From assembly GCA_965215215.1 (NCBI GenBank), contig OZ244043.1, positions 992,001 through 1,056,000 of the forward strand: a stretch of DNA of 64,000 nt, written 5' to 3'. Below are positions 8,653 through 17,199 of this stretch, in pieces. Position 1 is the stretch's first letter, and every line of letters starts with the position of its first letter. The position numbers and the translations under genes were made by a program. The notes beneath the pieces were generated by a model, which was not told where the DNA came from, did not search any database, and saw nothing but the letters and a program-made list of their open reading frames with translations. This DNA comes from CALDTK01 sp965215215 (GTDB taxonomy: Bacteria > Bacteroidota > Bacteroidia > Chitinophagales > Saprospiraceae).

Positions 8653-10032
8653 TTACAATCCCCCACCCCGCTTCACCGCCAAATACCGCGTCACCGCATT
8701 CGCCGTCAACTGCTGCGGGGGGGTGCGCAACACCACGATCCCATTGCGACGTAGCGTCGCCGCGATCTGAGCCTGGCTGGCTTCGTACTCCGCGGCTACG
8801 GTATTGAGGTACGCCCCCTCGAGGGTGGTGGGCTCGGCTTCCAGCTCCGCCGCTACCCGGGCGTTCACGAACATCACGACCACGAGTAGGTGCGCCCGGG
8901 CCAGCTGGCGCAGCGCCGGCAGGCTACGCTCGAGCGATACGAGCGTGTCGAAATTGCTGTAGAGCATCAACAGGCTGCGGCCACGCACCTGCCGCTGCAC
9001 GTGTTGGTAGAGCGCGGCGTAGTCCGCTTCGTAATCGGTGGGCTCCTGGTGGTACAATACCTCCAGGATGTGCCGCAGGTGCTCGGGCCGGGCGGATACC
9101 GGTACGCTCGTGTGCGGCCGGCGGTCGAAGCCGATCAGCCCGATACGGTCGCCGCGCAGCAGCGCTACGTTGAGCAGGGCGAGCGTGGAGTTGATGCTGT
9201 AGTCGAGCAGACTCAGTCCGTCGAAGGGGGAGAGCATCGCGCGACTCGTATCGATGAGCGCCACGATTTGCTGACTGCGCTCCTCCACGTACGTATTGAG
9301 CATGAGCGCGTTGGCCCGCGCGGTCGCCTTCCAGTTCACGAGCCGGTAGTCGTCGCCGGCCACGTACTCCCGGATCTGGTCGAACTCGTACGAGCGCCCG
9401 AGCTGACGCTGTCGCTGCTCGGCGCCCTCGCGCACCAGCAGCTGGCGTACCCGCAGGGCCTGTTGCTTCATCTGGAACACGCTCGGGTACACCGCCACCG
9501 ACTTTTCGGTCGAGCCAAACCGGTAGCGGCGTTGCGTCAAGCCAATACCCGAACCCACGAAGAGCAGCACCTCCCCGAATCGATACACCCCGCGGCTGAG
9601 CGGACGGATCGGGTAGGCCAACATCCGCCGCCCCCCGCCTCCGATGTCGAAGCGCTCACCGAAATCGCGCACCTGCAGCTGCTCCGGGAGCTCATCGAGC
9701 AGCTCGATCCGCAGCGCGCCGGCGCTCGCGTTGTCCACCTCGATCCGGATCGGGTTGTCGTCGCCCAACGAGAGGCGCGCGTCGACGCGCCGGACGGCCC
9801 GAAGCTGCCGTCCGGCACGCGAGATCTGCCAGAACTCGAAGACGGCCAACAGCACGAGCCCCGTCAACCACACCGCACCGAGGAGCATCGACGGCCGAAG
9901 CACCACCCCGGCCGCCAGCAGGACGATCCCGATCGCCCACGCGTACCAGAAGCGGGCGCGCACGAACAGGCCCTCCCACCAGCTACCCCGGGCTCCGGCG
10001 AGCTGCCCGCTACCTGTCGTCGTCGAAGCCAC
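8653..10032 (-). CDS. DUF58 domain-containing membrane protein
   Basis: 459 residues. Two adjacent N-terminal membrane helices (about 27-70) are followed by a beta-rich region and the DUF58 core: GRSYEFDQIREYVAGDDYRL then VNWKATARANALMLNTYVEE, and a von Willebrand A-like fold with IVALIDTSRAML (MIDAS-like DxSxx). DUF58 proteins accompany MoxR ATPases and probably help insert or activate envelope proteins. Its start codon abuts the stop of the moxR gene, so the two are translationally linked within the cluster running from 14965 down to 8653. Confidence 0.9.
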   Translation of the reverse strand: MASTTTGSGQLAGARGSWWEGLFVRARFWYAWAIGIVLLAAGVVLRPSMLLGAVWLTGLVLLAVFEFWQISRAGRQLRAVRRVDARLSLGDDNPIRIEVDNASAGALRIELLDELPEQLQVRDFGERFDIGGGGRRMLAYPIRPLSRGVYRFGEVLLFVGSGIGLTQRRYRFGSTEKSVAVYPSVFQMKQQALRVRQLLVREGAEQRQRQLGRSYEFDQIREYVAGDDYRLVNWKATARANALMLNTYVEERSQQIVALIDTSRAMLSPFDGLSLLDYSINSTLALLNVALLRGDRIGLIGFDRRPHTSVPVSARPEHLRHILEVLYHQEPTDYEADYAALYQHVQRQVRGRSLLMLYSNFDTLVSLERSLPALRQLARAHLLVVVMFVNARVAAELEAEPTTLEGAYLNTVAAEYEASQAQIAATLRRNGIVVLRTPPQQLTANAVTRYLAVKRGGGL

Positions 10033-11016
10033 CTAGCGCGGCACCGGTGTGCCCTCGATCAAGTCGCGAATCGTATCGCCGAGATCGCCGCCCTCCATCT
10101 CCCGCTCCGGGGTGAGCATGAGGCGGTGGCGCAGCACCGGGATACTCACCCGGCGAACGTCCTCGGGGATCACGTAGTCGCGCGCACCCATCGCGGCCAG
10201 CGCTTTCGCTCCCCGCAGGAGCGCCAGGCTCGCACGGGGGGAGGCCGAGAGGTACAAGCCCGGATCCTCGCGGGTGGCGACGGTGAGTGCGGCGATGTAG
10301 TCGATGAGCGGGCCTTCGATGTGGACGTCCTCGACCGCCCGGCGCGCGGCGAGTACCTCGGCGGCGCTCGCCACCGGCTGCAGGGTTTGCTCCGCCCGCT
10401 GGGTAAAGTCGCTTTGGTAGCGCCGCAGAATGGACTGCTCGTCTTCGAGATCCGGGTAGTCGACGTTGAGCTTGAAGAGGAAACGGTCGAGCTGGGCCTC
10501 CGGCAGCCGGTAGGTGCCCTCCTGATCCACCGGGTTCTGCGTCGCGACTACGAGGTAGGGGGCCGTCAGCCGGCGGGTTACCCCGTCGGTCGTCACCTGG
10601 CCCTCCTCCATCACCTCGAAGAGGGCCGCCTGCGTTTTGGCGGGAGCGCGATTGATCTCGTCGATGAGGATGATCTGCGAGAAGATCGGACCGGCCTGAA
10701 AGCGGAACTCGCTGTCCTGCAGGTTGTACACGTTCGTGCCGAGCAGGTCCGAGGGCATCAGGTCCGGCGTGAATTGCACCCGCGAATAGTCGAGCGCGAT
10801 GGCCCGCGAAAGCAGCCGCGCCACCATCGTTTTGGCTACCCCCGGCACCCCTTCGAGAAGTACGTGCCCACCGCTCAGCATGGCGGCCACCACGAAGTCG
10901 ATGGTGTCGGTCTGGCCCACGACCGCCTTGTGCAGCTCATCGCGAATCCGTTGGGCCAACTCGGCGACTTGCGTGGTGTTCGTGCGGGTGTCCCCGCGTG
11001 GCTCTTCCTCGATCAT
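10033..11016 (-). CDS. MoxR family AAA+ ATPase
   Basis: 327 residues. Walker A is GVPGVAKTMVAR (about residue 57), Walker B is ILIDEINRAPAKTQAALFEV with the MoxR-type INRA signature, and sensor 1 is LVVATQNPVDQEGTYRLPEA. The C-terminal lid contains YLSASPRASLALLRGAKALA. MoxR ATPases act as chaperone-like partners of DUF58/VWA proteins, which matches the adjacent gene. The ATP-binding residues are all present. Third to last gene of the cluster, 15 bases downstream of the DUF4350 gene. Confidence 0.95.
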   Translation of the reverse strand: MIEEEPRGDTRTNTTQVAELAQRIRDELHKAVVGQTDTIDFVVAAMLSGGHVLLEGVPGVAKTMVARLLSRAIALDYSRVQFTPDLMPSDLLGTNVYNLQDSEFRFQAGPIFSQIILIDEINRAPAKTQAALFEVMEEGQVTTDGVTRRLTAPYLVVATQNPVDQEGTYRLPEAQLDRFLFKLNVDYPDLEDEQSILRRYQSDFTQRAEQTLQPVASAAEVLAARRAVEDVHIEGPLIDYIAALTVATREDPGLYLSASPRASLALLRGAKALAAMGARDYVIPEDVRRVSIPVLRHRLMLTPEREMEGGDLGDTIRDLIEGTPVPR

Positions 11017-11031
11017 ACGTTCGGTGTAGTC

Positions 11032-12336
11032 TTAATCATAACGCCGGCCCACCCGGCGGTAGAAGTCCTGCAAGTTGGTAACCAGCCGCACGAATGCGTC
11101 GTTGCTCAGGGCTTGGTTCCGGGTGATGGAGGTCTGGTAGCGCTCCAGGGTGTCGAGCAGTTCGGCCGTTACGCCACGCGTGCGCTCGAGGCGCTGGCGG
11201 TCGCCGGGCTTCTTGAGGGGCGAAAGGCCGAAGCGCCGCTGGCAGTACGCCTCGAAGAGCCGCAGCTGCTTATCGGCCATGAGGGCGTTGCTCTGGTGAC
11301 CCAAGTAGAGCCGACTCACGTTACCGAGGTACTCGTGGGTCGTGTTGCGGCGCGGACGCACGATCGGGATAATACGTTGGCGCCGTTTTGCCCCGAGCAC
11401 CAAGAAGGCTAGCGAGCCCAGGAGAAGTCCGTACCAGGCGGCCGCCAGGGCGGGGCGTTGCAGCACGTGCTTCAGCAAATTGCCCGCGCCGTCGTCGACG
11501 GTAGGCGCCCGGTTTTGGAGGCGGACTAGCTCGGCGCTACTCCTGCGGTCGCGATCGAGGTAAACGGTGTTCACCGCCGGGATCGTGGCCATGGCCTCCT
11601 CGATGGCGATCCGGGCCACCGAGTCGGTGGCGTACACGTTGGTAAGCAGCTTGGGCACACTCAGGAAGCTCACGCTGCCCCGCCCGTACACGAAGGTAGC
11701 GAGCACGCTCTGTTGCGTACCGAGGCTGTCGTCGTAGCCGGGCGAGTAGCGCTCGAGCAGCGCGAGTCGATTCGACCAGCGCGTATGCCCCTGGCACTGG
11801 TTTGAGAGTATGAGCGTGGTAAACTCCATCGCCTTCGAGCGCTCGTACCGGATGGCCGGCAGATCGAAGGCCTGACCGCCCTCCGCAACTACGTGCAGCG
11901 CGGTGTCGAATTGGTAGCCTTCGCCAAAATCCGTGAAGCAGGTGTCCGGCCCCAGCAACCCCGTTAGCCGGTTCGAGACCACCTCGGCGGCTAGCAGCGC
12001 GTGGTTACCCGAGTCCACGAAGGAGAGTAGCTCCCGGGCCTCCGCCGTGCTGTAGCTCAGCCCGCCGCCGATCGCCAGGTAGAGCTCCACCCGATCGGCG
12101 CTGGCTACCGGCAGCGGGTCACTGTTCCACCCCCCGTTCAAGCCCTCGACCTCGGCCGTCGGAAAACTGGCGGCCAGCAGGCCCTCGAGTAGATCGGTCC
12201 CGTAGCCGTCATCGTCATCGGGATCGTAAGTTTCCGGCCAGTCGCCTTCGCAAGCGCTCAGCGACAGCAGCGCGCCAAAGATAAAAGTCAGCTGTCTCCA
12301 ACCGCTTCCGCTAAAACGGGCACGCCACCAACTCAT
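11032..12336 (-). CDS. DUF4350 domain-containing lipoprotein/membrane protein
   Basis: 434 residues from ATG 12336 (MSWWRARFSGSGWRQLTFIF). A lipobox-like stretch LLSLSAC (Cys at about residue 29) suggests a lipoprotein signal. The N-terminal half resembles the glutamine-amidotransferase-like DUF4350 fold (VELYLAIGGGLSYSTAEARE, LLSFVDSGNHALLAAEVVSN). One membrane helix near residues 305-325 (AAAWYGLLLGSLAFLVLGAK) precedes a cytoplasmic tail. Its start overlaps the stop of the DUF4129 gene by four bases (12333-12336). DUF4350 genes typically sit between DUF4129 and moxR, as here. Confidence 0.82.
   Translation of the reverse strand: MSWWRARFSGSGWRQLTFIFGALLSLSACEGDWPETYDPDDDDGYGTDLLEGLLAASFPTAEVEGLNGGWNSDPLPVASADRVELYLAIGGGLSYSTAEARELLSFVDSGNHALLAAEVVSNRLTGLLGPDTCFTDFGEGYQFDTALHVVAEGGQAFDLPAIRYERSKAMEFTTLILSNQCQGHTRWSNRLALLERYSPGYDDSLGTQQSVLATFVYGRGSVSFLSVPKLLTNVYATDSVARIAIEEAMATIPAVNTVYLDRDRRSSAELVRLQNRAPTVDDGAGNLLKHVLQRPALAAAWYGLLLGSLAFLVLGAKRRQRIIPIVRPRRNTTHEYLGNVSRLYLGHQSNALMADKQLRLFEAYCQRRFGLSPLKKPGDRQRLERTRGVTAELLDTLERYQTSITRNQALSNDAFVRLVTNLQDFYRRVGRRYD
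12304..12317 (+). repeat. GCTTNCGCNAAAAC motif copy 4
   Basis: Exact match (N5=C, N9=T) antisense to the first codons of the DUF4350 gene. Confidence 0.8.
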
Positions 12337-13124
12337 CGGGTAGCGTTTTGCGGGGACGAGATTAGCGCGGCGAGCGCGTCGGCCTCCGTGGCGAAGCTCC
12401 GGTAGTGCGCTTCGTCGACGGGGCGACCGGAGTAGAAGGCGTAGGCGAAGGAGTCGGCGAGACGTCCGAAACCACCGCGCAGGCCGCCCGGCAGCTCGGC
12501 GGCGTAGTCTTCGTTGGTTTTGCCGGGCACCCAGCGCAGGTGGCGCGCGGCGCGCAGATCCTGGAGTACCTGCCCGAAGCGGTAGCGGATGGCGGCGCGG
12601 TAATCGCCGTCGGCGAGGTTGCGGGCGAGGCCCTCGTCGATGTCCGCGCGGCTGGCGCCGAGCAGCTCGTCGGTGAGTCCGCCGCCCGCCCCGCGCGGCG
12701 TGACCTTCGTGTTGCGTCGGTTGTAGTAAACCAAGAATACGATGATCGCGACGAGCAGGCCGGCGATGAGGACCCAGGCGAGGACGGAGAGGCCGTCGAG
12801 CAGACCGTTCAGCCAGTCGAGTCCTTCGTTGGGCGGCTTCGCCTCCACGACCTCCGGCGCTTTGCGTCCGTACACGCGGCCGCCGGTAAGCTCGTCCCAG
12901 TCCGAGTCGGAGATGAGCTCGGAGGCCGGCGCGCGCGCGGCGAGTCGTTCTTCCCAACTCACGGACGCCGAATCGGCTGCCAGAACGCCGGCGCCCGGCG
13001 GCGCGGATGTCGAGTCCCAGGGCTCCACCACCGCGTCCCCGAGTTCCAGTGGCCCCGAAAGGCTATCCTGCGCGACGGCGCACAGGGAGACCTGCAAGCA
13101 GCACCACAGTCCGAGTATCCTCAT
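12333..13124 (-). CDS. DUF4129 domain-containing protein
   Basis: 263 residues from ATG 13124 (MRILGLWCCLQVSLCAVAQD), which gives a short signal peptide; the frame is open further upstream but overlaps the SpoIIM gene. A periplasmic N-terminal part, then one membrane helix (VLAWVLIAGLLVAIIVFLVY, about 110-130) and the cytoplasmic DUF4129 domain (YRAAIRYRFGQVLQDLRAAR, RHLRWVPGKTNEDYAAELPG). It overlaps both neighbours by four bases, showing tight coupling inside the MoxR cluster. Confidence 0.85.
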   Translation of the reverse strand: MRILGLWCCLQVSLCAVAQDSLSGPLELGDAVVEPWDSTSAPPGAGVLAADSASVSWEERLAARAPASELISDSDWDELTGGRVYGRKAPEVVEAKPPNEGLDWLNGLLDGLSVLAWVLIAGLLVAIIVFLVYYNRRNTKVTPRGAGGGLTDELLGASRADIDEGLARNLADGDYRAAIRYRFGQVLQDLRAARHLRWVPGKTNEDYAAELPGGLRGGFGRLADSFAYAFYSGRPVDEAHYRSFATEADALAALISSPQNATR

Positions 13125-14965
13125 CCGGCGAGTACGGTTTGGAGGCGCGCCCGTAAGCCCGCCGCGGAGAAGCGCTCGCGCAGGGAGTGGTACAGCTGCC
13201 CGAAGGCGAAGATCCACACGGCGGCCATCCCGAAGAGCACGGTGTACTCGAAGGAGACGGTTAGCCAGGTAGCGACGTTGACGTACGACCCGAAGCTGGG
13301 CGGCAAGTTGGTCTGAATGAGCTCTAACCCGCGCTGTACGTAGCCGCTTTCGATGAGTAAGCCCAGGATCCAGCTGAAGATAAGCAGTAGCGCCCAGAGG
13401 CGCAGCACGGAGGCCAGGTCGGAGAATTCGAACGTGAGTGCCTCGCGGAAGGCGGCGAGCAGGCCCCCGCGGTTGTAGACCAACGCCCGTAACCAGAGCA
13501 GGTAGAAGGGCAAAAGGGCGACCAGCAGGATGGTATCGAGGTAGGCCGTGCAGAGCAACATCAGCCAAACGAACGCTAAGCTCAAGCCCCGGAGCGTAAC
13601 CGCGAGTAAGGAGTCGCCGCTACTTACCTCGCCGGGCTCCGGTCGTTTTAGCGCAAGCGGCCGGAAGAGCCAGCGGGTGGCGAACGGACCCGCGATCGTC
13701 CCGAGCGCGAGGAGGCCGATCGTGCCGGAGAGGCCGGCGTCGCCGACGAGGGCGCTGAGGTCCGGACCGAAGATGTTGGCGTCGAAGTAGGCAGCCCCGA
13801 GGGGTCCGTAGGGACTGAAGAAGGTATAGATCGAACCGGCCAACGAACCGAGGGCGGCGGAGGCGAGGACGACCGCGCCGCCGTGGCGACCGAGGTAGCG
13901 GACGGTGGCGAAGAAGATTTCGCTCACCGGCCGTTCGAGCGCGTCGGGGAAGACGAGCGGACTGTCCGGCGGCAAGGTGCCGTAATCGTCGGCTCCGCGC
14001 TCCACGTAACGGCCGACGCGGGCCGGCAACACCACGAAGTAGCCGACGACGAAGGCGACGTTGACGAGCACGAAGCCCACGCGGAGCCCCACCGGCCACG
14101 TGTCCATACGCGTGAGGAACCCCTCGATAAATGCGGCTAAAACGATGAGCGGCACGATGCCGGCCATGATCCGCAACGCCGAGAGCGCGGTGAGTTGGAA
14201 GGAGCGCGAGCGACTGAGCGTACCGGGCCAGATGAGCCCGCGCGCCAGGGCGAAACCCGCCCCACCGGCCACCACGATGCAGGAGATCTCGATGGTGCCG
14301 TGCGTCCAGATGCCGAGCGCCGACTCCCAGCCCACGTCGCGCGCGAAGAAAAAATGCTGAAAGACGCCGACCATGATGCCGTTGTAGAGTACGACCGCCA
14401 CGCTGCCGAGGCCGAAAAGGAGCCCCCCCACGAAGGTGAGCATGGCCACGATGAGGTTGTTGCCCGCGATGCCGAGCGAGCCGCCCAGCATCGACCCGTC
14501 TTTGTAGACGCCGAGCACGTTGCCGGCCTCGATGTTGGCTTCCGTCTTGCTCACGTACTCCGCGCCGAGCACGAGCTCGGCGAAGCCGGGATCGACCGCG
14601 CTACTCCCCCAACCGATACCGAAGGCCAGTAAGAAGAGCGCCAACGCCGCGCACAGGGCGTAGCGTTGGGTGTACAGCTCGAGCGGCACGGTGACCGTCC
14701 AGAAACGCAGGAACGCGCCCGCGCGCGAACGCTCGTTGCGGTAGAGGGACAGCGCCAGGGCCGCGGCCTGTGCGTTGAGGTAGGAGCGGACCGAACGGTT
14801 GGGGTAGTGCGTGCGCGCGTAACTCAGGTCGGCCGACACGGCGGCGTACAGGTCGCGCACGCGATCCGGGTCGGGGCGCGGCCGTTCGAGCTCGGCCTCC
14901 AGGTCGCGCCACGTAACTAAATTTCGCTCTATGAACGTGGTTTCACGCAGTGGCACGGGCGGCAA
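13121..14965 (-). CDS. Stage II sporulation protein M (SpoIIM)-like integral membrane protein
   Basis: 614 residues. Begins with a TTG at 14965; the next candidate is GTG 14956, and no ATG precedes the conserved FIERNLVTWRDLEAELERPR. The N-terminal half is the SpoIIM/DUF95 domain with NNLIVAMLTFVGGLLFGLGS and ALGIWTHGTIEISCIVVAGG; the C-terminal half adds more membrane helices resembling a second permease-like module. Non-sporulating bacteria carry this domain next to RDD, DUF4129, MoxR and DUF58 genes, as here. Substrate or function is unknown. It is first in the minus-strand cluster and divergent from the RDD gene with a 15-base gap. Confidence 0.85.
   Translation of the reverse strand: MPPVPLRETTFIERNLVTWRDLEAELERPRPDPDRVRDLYAAVSADLSYARTHYPNRSVRSYLNAQAAALALSLYRNERSRAGAFLRFWTVTVPLELYTQRYALCAALALFLLAFGIGWGSSAVDPGFAELVLGAEYVSKTEANIEAGNVLGVYKDGSMLGGSLGIAGNNLIVAMLTFVGGLLFGLGSVAVVLYNGIMVGVFQHFFFARDVGWESALGIWTHGTIEISCIVVAGGAGFALARGLIWPGTLSRSRSFQLTALSALRIMAGIVPLIVLAAFIEGFLTRMDTWPVGLRVGFVLVNVAFVVGYFVVLPARVGRYVERGADDYGTLPPDSPLVFPDALERPVSEIFFATVRYLGRHGGAVVLASAALGSLAGSIYTFFSPYGPLGAAYFDANIFGPDLSALVGDAGLSGTIGLLALGTIAGPFATRWLFRPLALKRPEPGEVSSGDSLLAVTLRGLSLAFVWLMLLCTAYLDTILLVALLPFYLLWLRALVYNRGGLLAAFREALTFEFSDLASVLRLWALLLIFSWILGLLIESGYVQRGLELIQTNLPPSFGSYVNVATWLTVSFEYTVLFGMAAVWIFAFGQLYHSLRERFSAAGLRARLQTVLAG
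13645..13658 (-). repeat. GCTTNCGCNAAAAC motif copy 5
   Basis: Exact match on the minus strand (N5=G, N9=T) in the spoIIM-like gene. Confidence 0.8.
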
Positions 14966-14967
14966 GG

Positions 14968-14975
14968 TAAGTTTG
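14968..14975 (+). promoter_or_regulatory. -7 box (TAAGTTTG) of RDD gene
   Basis: Perfect match to the Bacteroidota TAnnTTTG element. It ends only 5 bases before the GTG start at 14981, so transcription would begin at or next to the start codon, implying a leaderless message. The -33 box is weak (TTTC at 14940-14943). Confidence 0.5.
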
Positions 14976-14980
14976 ATGCC

Positions 14981-15727
14981 GTGAGAGAGCTAGCGATTCA
15001 CAATCCGAGCAACGTGGCCATCGACTACCAGTTGGCGCCCCTCACCGAACGCTCGTTCGCCTTCGTCATCGACGTGGTGCTCGTCGCCATCGTCGGCTTC
15101 GCGCTGAGCTACGCGCTCACCCGAATCTTGGTCACCGCCATCGGGGACGATAGCTTCCTCTACCTCTTCCTGTACGTCGCGCTGCCCGTGGGCGTGTTTC
15201 TCGGCTACTTCTTCGCGTTCGAGTACTTCGGCGAGGGGCGCACGCCGGGCAAACGTGGCCTCGGGCTTCGGACCATCCGCATCGACGGGGCCCCGCCCAC
15301 CGCCGAGACGTACGCCCTACGCTCCGCGATGCTCTTCGTGGATTTCCTCGCCACCTCGGGCGCCCTCGGCTTACTGGCCGCCGGCTCCAGCCCCCTGCGG
15401 CAGCGCGTCGGCGATCGCATCGCGCAAACCGTGGTTATCCGCAGTCGCGTACGCAATTTCTACCAGCTCGAAGACATCCTCTCCATCAGGACCGCGGACG
15501 ATCACGCCGTCACCTACCCGACGGCGACCAACCTCAACCTCGAACAAGCGCTCGTGCTCAAAGAGCTCGTCGTGCGCTGGGACGCGCGACGCAACAAGGC
15601 GCTGTCCGGCGTGGTGCAAGACGCGGCGACCCGACTGGCGGAAATCCTCGGGCTCGACACGGTGCCCCCCCGGCAACTCGAGTTTATTCGCGCCGTGCTG
15701 CGCGACTACATCGTACTCACGCGCTAG
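14981..15727 (+). CDS. RDD family membrane protein
   Basis: 248 residues starting GTG 14981 (MRELAIHNPSNVAIDYQLAP). The RDD signature is present: LTERSFAFVIDVVLVAIVGF in TM1 and FGEGRTPGKRGLGLRTIRID between TM2 and TM3, followed by a third membrane helix and SPLRQRVGDRIAQTVVI. The last 90 residues are soluble and helical. RDD proteins are usually the partner of SpoIIM/DUF4129 clusters, and this one is divergent from that cluster. Some RDD proteins are ion antiporters; here the function is unproven. It converges on the HEPN-protein gene with an 8-base gap. Confidence 0.9.
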   Translation: MRELAIHNPSNVAIDYQLAPLTERSFAFVIDVVLVAIVGFALSYALTRILVTAIGDDSFLYLFLYVALPVGVFLGYFFAFEYFGEGRTPGKRGLGLRTIRIDGAPPTAETYALRSAMLFVDFLATSGALGLLAAGSSPLRQRVGDRIAQTVVIRSRVRNFYQLEDILSIRTADDHAVTYPTATNLNLEQALVLKELVVRWDARRNKALSGVVQDAATRLAEILGLDTVPPRQLEFIRAVLRDYIVLTR

Positions 15728-15735
15728 CGCCCCGG

Positions 15736-17088
15736 TTAGCTCGGCACCTCGACCCGCACGCGAATCGCCTTCACGGTGTAGCCGTGGCTGTTCTCGACGT
15801 CGTACATCTCGATGCGCCCCTGGTCGATGAGCACGTTGGCCAGCGAGTAGCTGGAGTTGACCGCGAAGCCCCGGTCGGACAGCAGGTGGGTCACGAACCA
15901 CTTGAGCCCCACGTAGTCGTTGTAGGGTTTGTCGGTCTCCTCCTCGAGGATGGTGAGCATGGTCGGCTCGTCGATGGCCTTCTCGCGGGCTTTATCGACG
16001 GGTAGCTCGATGCGGCCCACCACCTTCGGACCGGCTACCCGAGCGCGGTACACGGTCGGACCGCTGCCGTCCTGCCCGTCGGCGAGCGCGGGTTCCAGGA
16101 GATCCCCGTTCTCGATGTCGGCTTGCTCCTGCTCGGCGACGATCTGGTCGTTGACGGCCTCGCGGATCGCCTGCTTGTCCTCGACGGAGAATACGAGCTT
16201 ATCGATCTGCGCTTCGGCCTCGGTGATGATCCCGAGCAAATCGTCGCAGAGCCGGTCGCCCCGCTCCAGCTCGTTCGCGTAGAAGGTACCGTGGTGGGCG
16301 ACCTTGTTGCGGATGCGGTACAGCTCCTGCCACTTGTGCTTGAAGTGCTTGTCCTGGAAAAAGCGCTTGAAGTACTTCGTGTAGTTCCCCTGCAGCTCGC
16401 CCTGCAGCTCCATCAGCTCGGCGTGCGTTTTCACGTCGAGCAGCTTCGCGACGATGGCCTCGGTGTTGTTGAACCCGGTCGTCTGCTTGTAGATCAGCTC
16501 CCCGAGATCGTCGAAGTCCACGAGGTTCACGTCGAGCTCCACGAGCTTCGACATCTCGTCGGTCAGCATCTCGCGGCGCGTGGTCACCTTGTCGGTCATC
16601 AGGCGCGTGCTCGTCAGCTTCCACCAGTTGAGCCCCACGCGCTGGATGAAGAACTTCGTGAGGTAGCGCCGCAGGCGACTCTCCACGGAGTTGATGCGCG
16701 GGTAGAGTCGGTTAGCCACTTCCGTGGAAACGGTATCCGCGAGGATGCGCACGTGCTTAAACTCGAGCTTGCCGCGGATGTGCTCCAGGAGCGGCAGCCT
16801 GAACTTCTCCAGGGCGGCAAAATCTTGACTCTCCGCCGCGATCACGAAGGCCGACTCCTGGTAGTCGGTGAGCATGAAGCTCGTGTCGATCGAATATACG
16901 CTCACCTCCACGCCCAGCTCGGGCTGGACCACCCGCACCGTCCCCTTCGACGAGCGGATCGCGGGATCGTTGTCCTCCCACATCGGACCGAAAGAAAGCG
17001 CCCGAGCGAGTCCGGATTCGGAGTTAATCCCCGGAACGTCAAGGCATAAGAGTTCGAATGTGTAATTGGTATTGGTTAGCTTGGTCAT
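15736..17088 (-). CDS. HEPN-domain protein with C-terminal winged-helix-like region
   Basis: 450 residues. A mixed N-terminal domain (1-120) precedes a helical HEPN-like domain: NRLYPRINSVESRLRRYLTK (about 127-144) and, after a long helical segment, YRIRNKVAHHGTFY (257-270). R260 and H265 give the R-x4-H catalytic pair of HEPN ribonucleases, with the common RN start. A charged linker leads to a C-terminal part (about 385-450: YVGLKWFVTHLLSDRGFAVN, LANVLIDQGRIEMYDVE) that looks like a small winged helix. Members of the Swt1/Apea-like HEPN group occur in RNA processing and in defence or toxin systems. No antitoxin or partner gene is adjacent; it stands alone between the RDD gene and a divergent aminotransferase gene. 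Confidence 0.7.
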   Translation of the reverse strand: MTKLTNTNYTFELLCLDVPGINSESGLARALSFGPMWEDNDPAIRSSKGTVRVVQPELGVEVSVYSIDTSFMLTDYQESAFVIAAESQDFAALEKFRLPLLEHIRGKLEFKHVRILADTVSTEVANRLYPRINSVESRLRRYLTKFFIQRVGLNWWKLTSTRLMTDKVTTRREMLTDEMSKLVELDVNLVDFDDLGELIYKQTTGFNNTEAIVAKLLDVKTHAELMELQGELQGNYTKYFKRFFQDKHFKHKWQELYRIRNKVAHHGTFYANELERGDRLCDDLLGIITEAEAQIDKLVFSVEDKQAIREAVNDQIVAEQEQADIENGDLLEPALADGQDGSGPTVYRARVAGPKVVGRIELPVDKAREKAIDEPTMLTILEEETDKPYNDYVGLKWFVTHLLSDRGFAVNSSYSLANVLIDQGRIEMYDVENSHGYTVKAIRVRVEVPS

Positions 17089-17199
17089 ATGGGCGGAATT
17101 TAAGCATTTGTGAGATGCAGCATGGCGTTATTCCGACCTTTGTACGTAACGGGCGCGGGTGCGGGGTTCTGCCCCCCGCTTCGCTACTTTGTGCAGGCT

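Noticed and set aside
8890..11412. An 840-codon open frame on the plus strand
   Set aside because: Complementary to the DUF58 and MoxR genes, both of which have clear family motifs on the minus strand.
11032..12957. Longer N-terminus for the DUF4350 gene
   Set aside because: The upstream 200 codons are Arg-rich shadow sequence overlapping the DUF4129 gene; ATG 12336 gives a lipoprotein signal and a four-base overlap.
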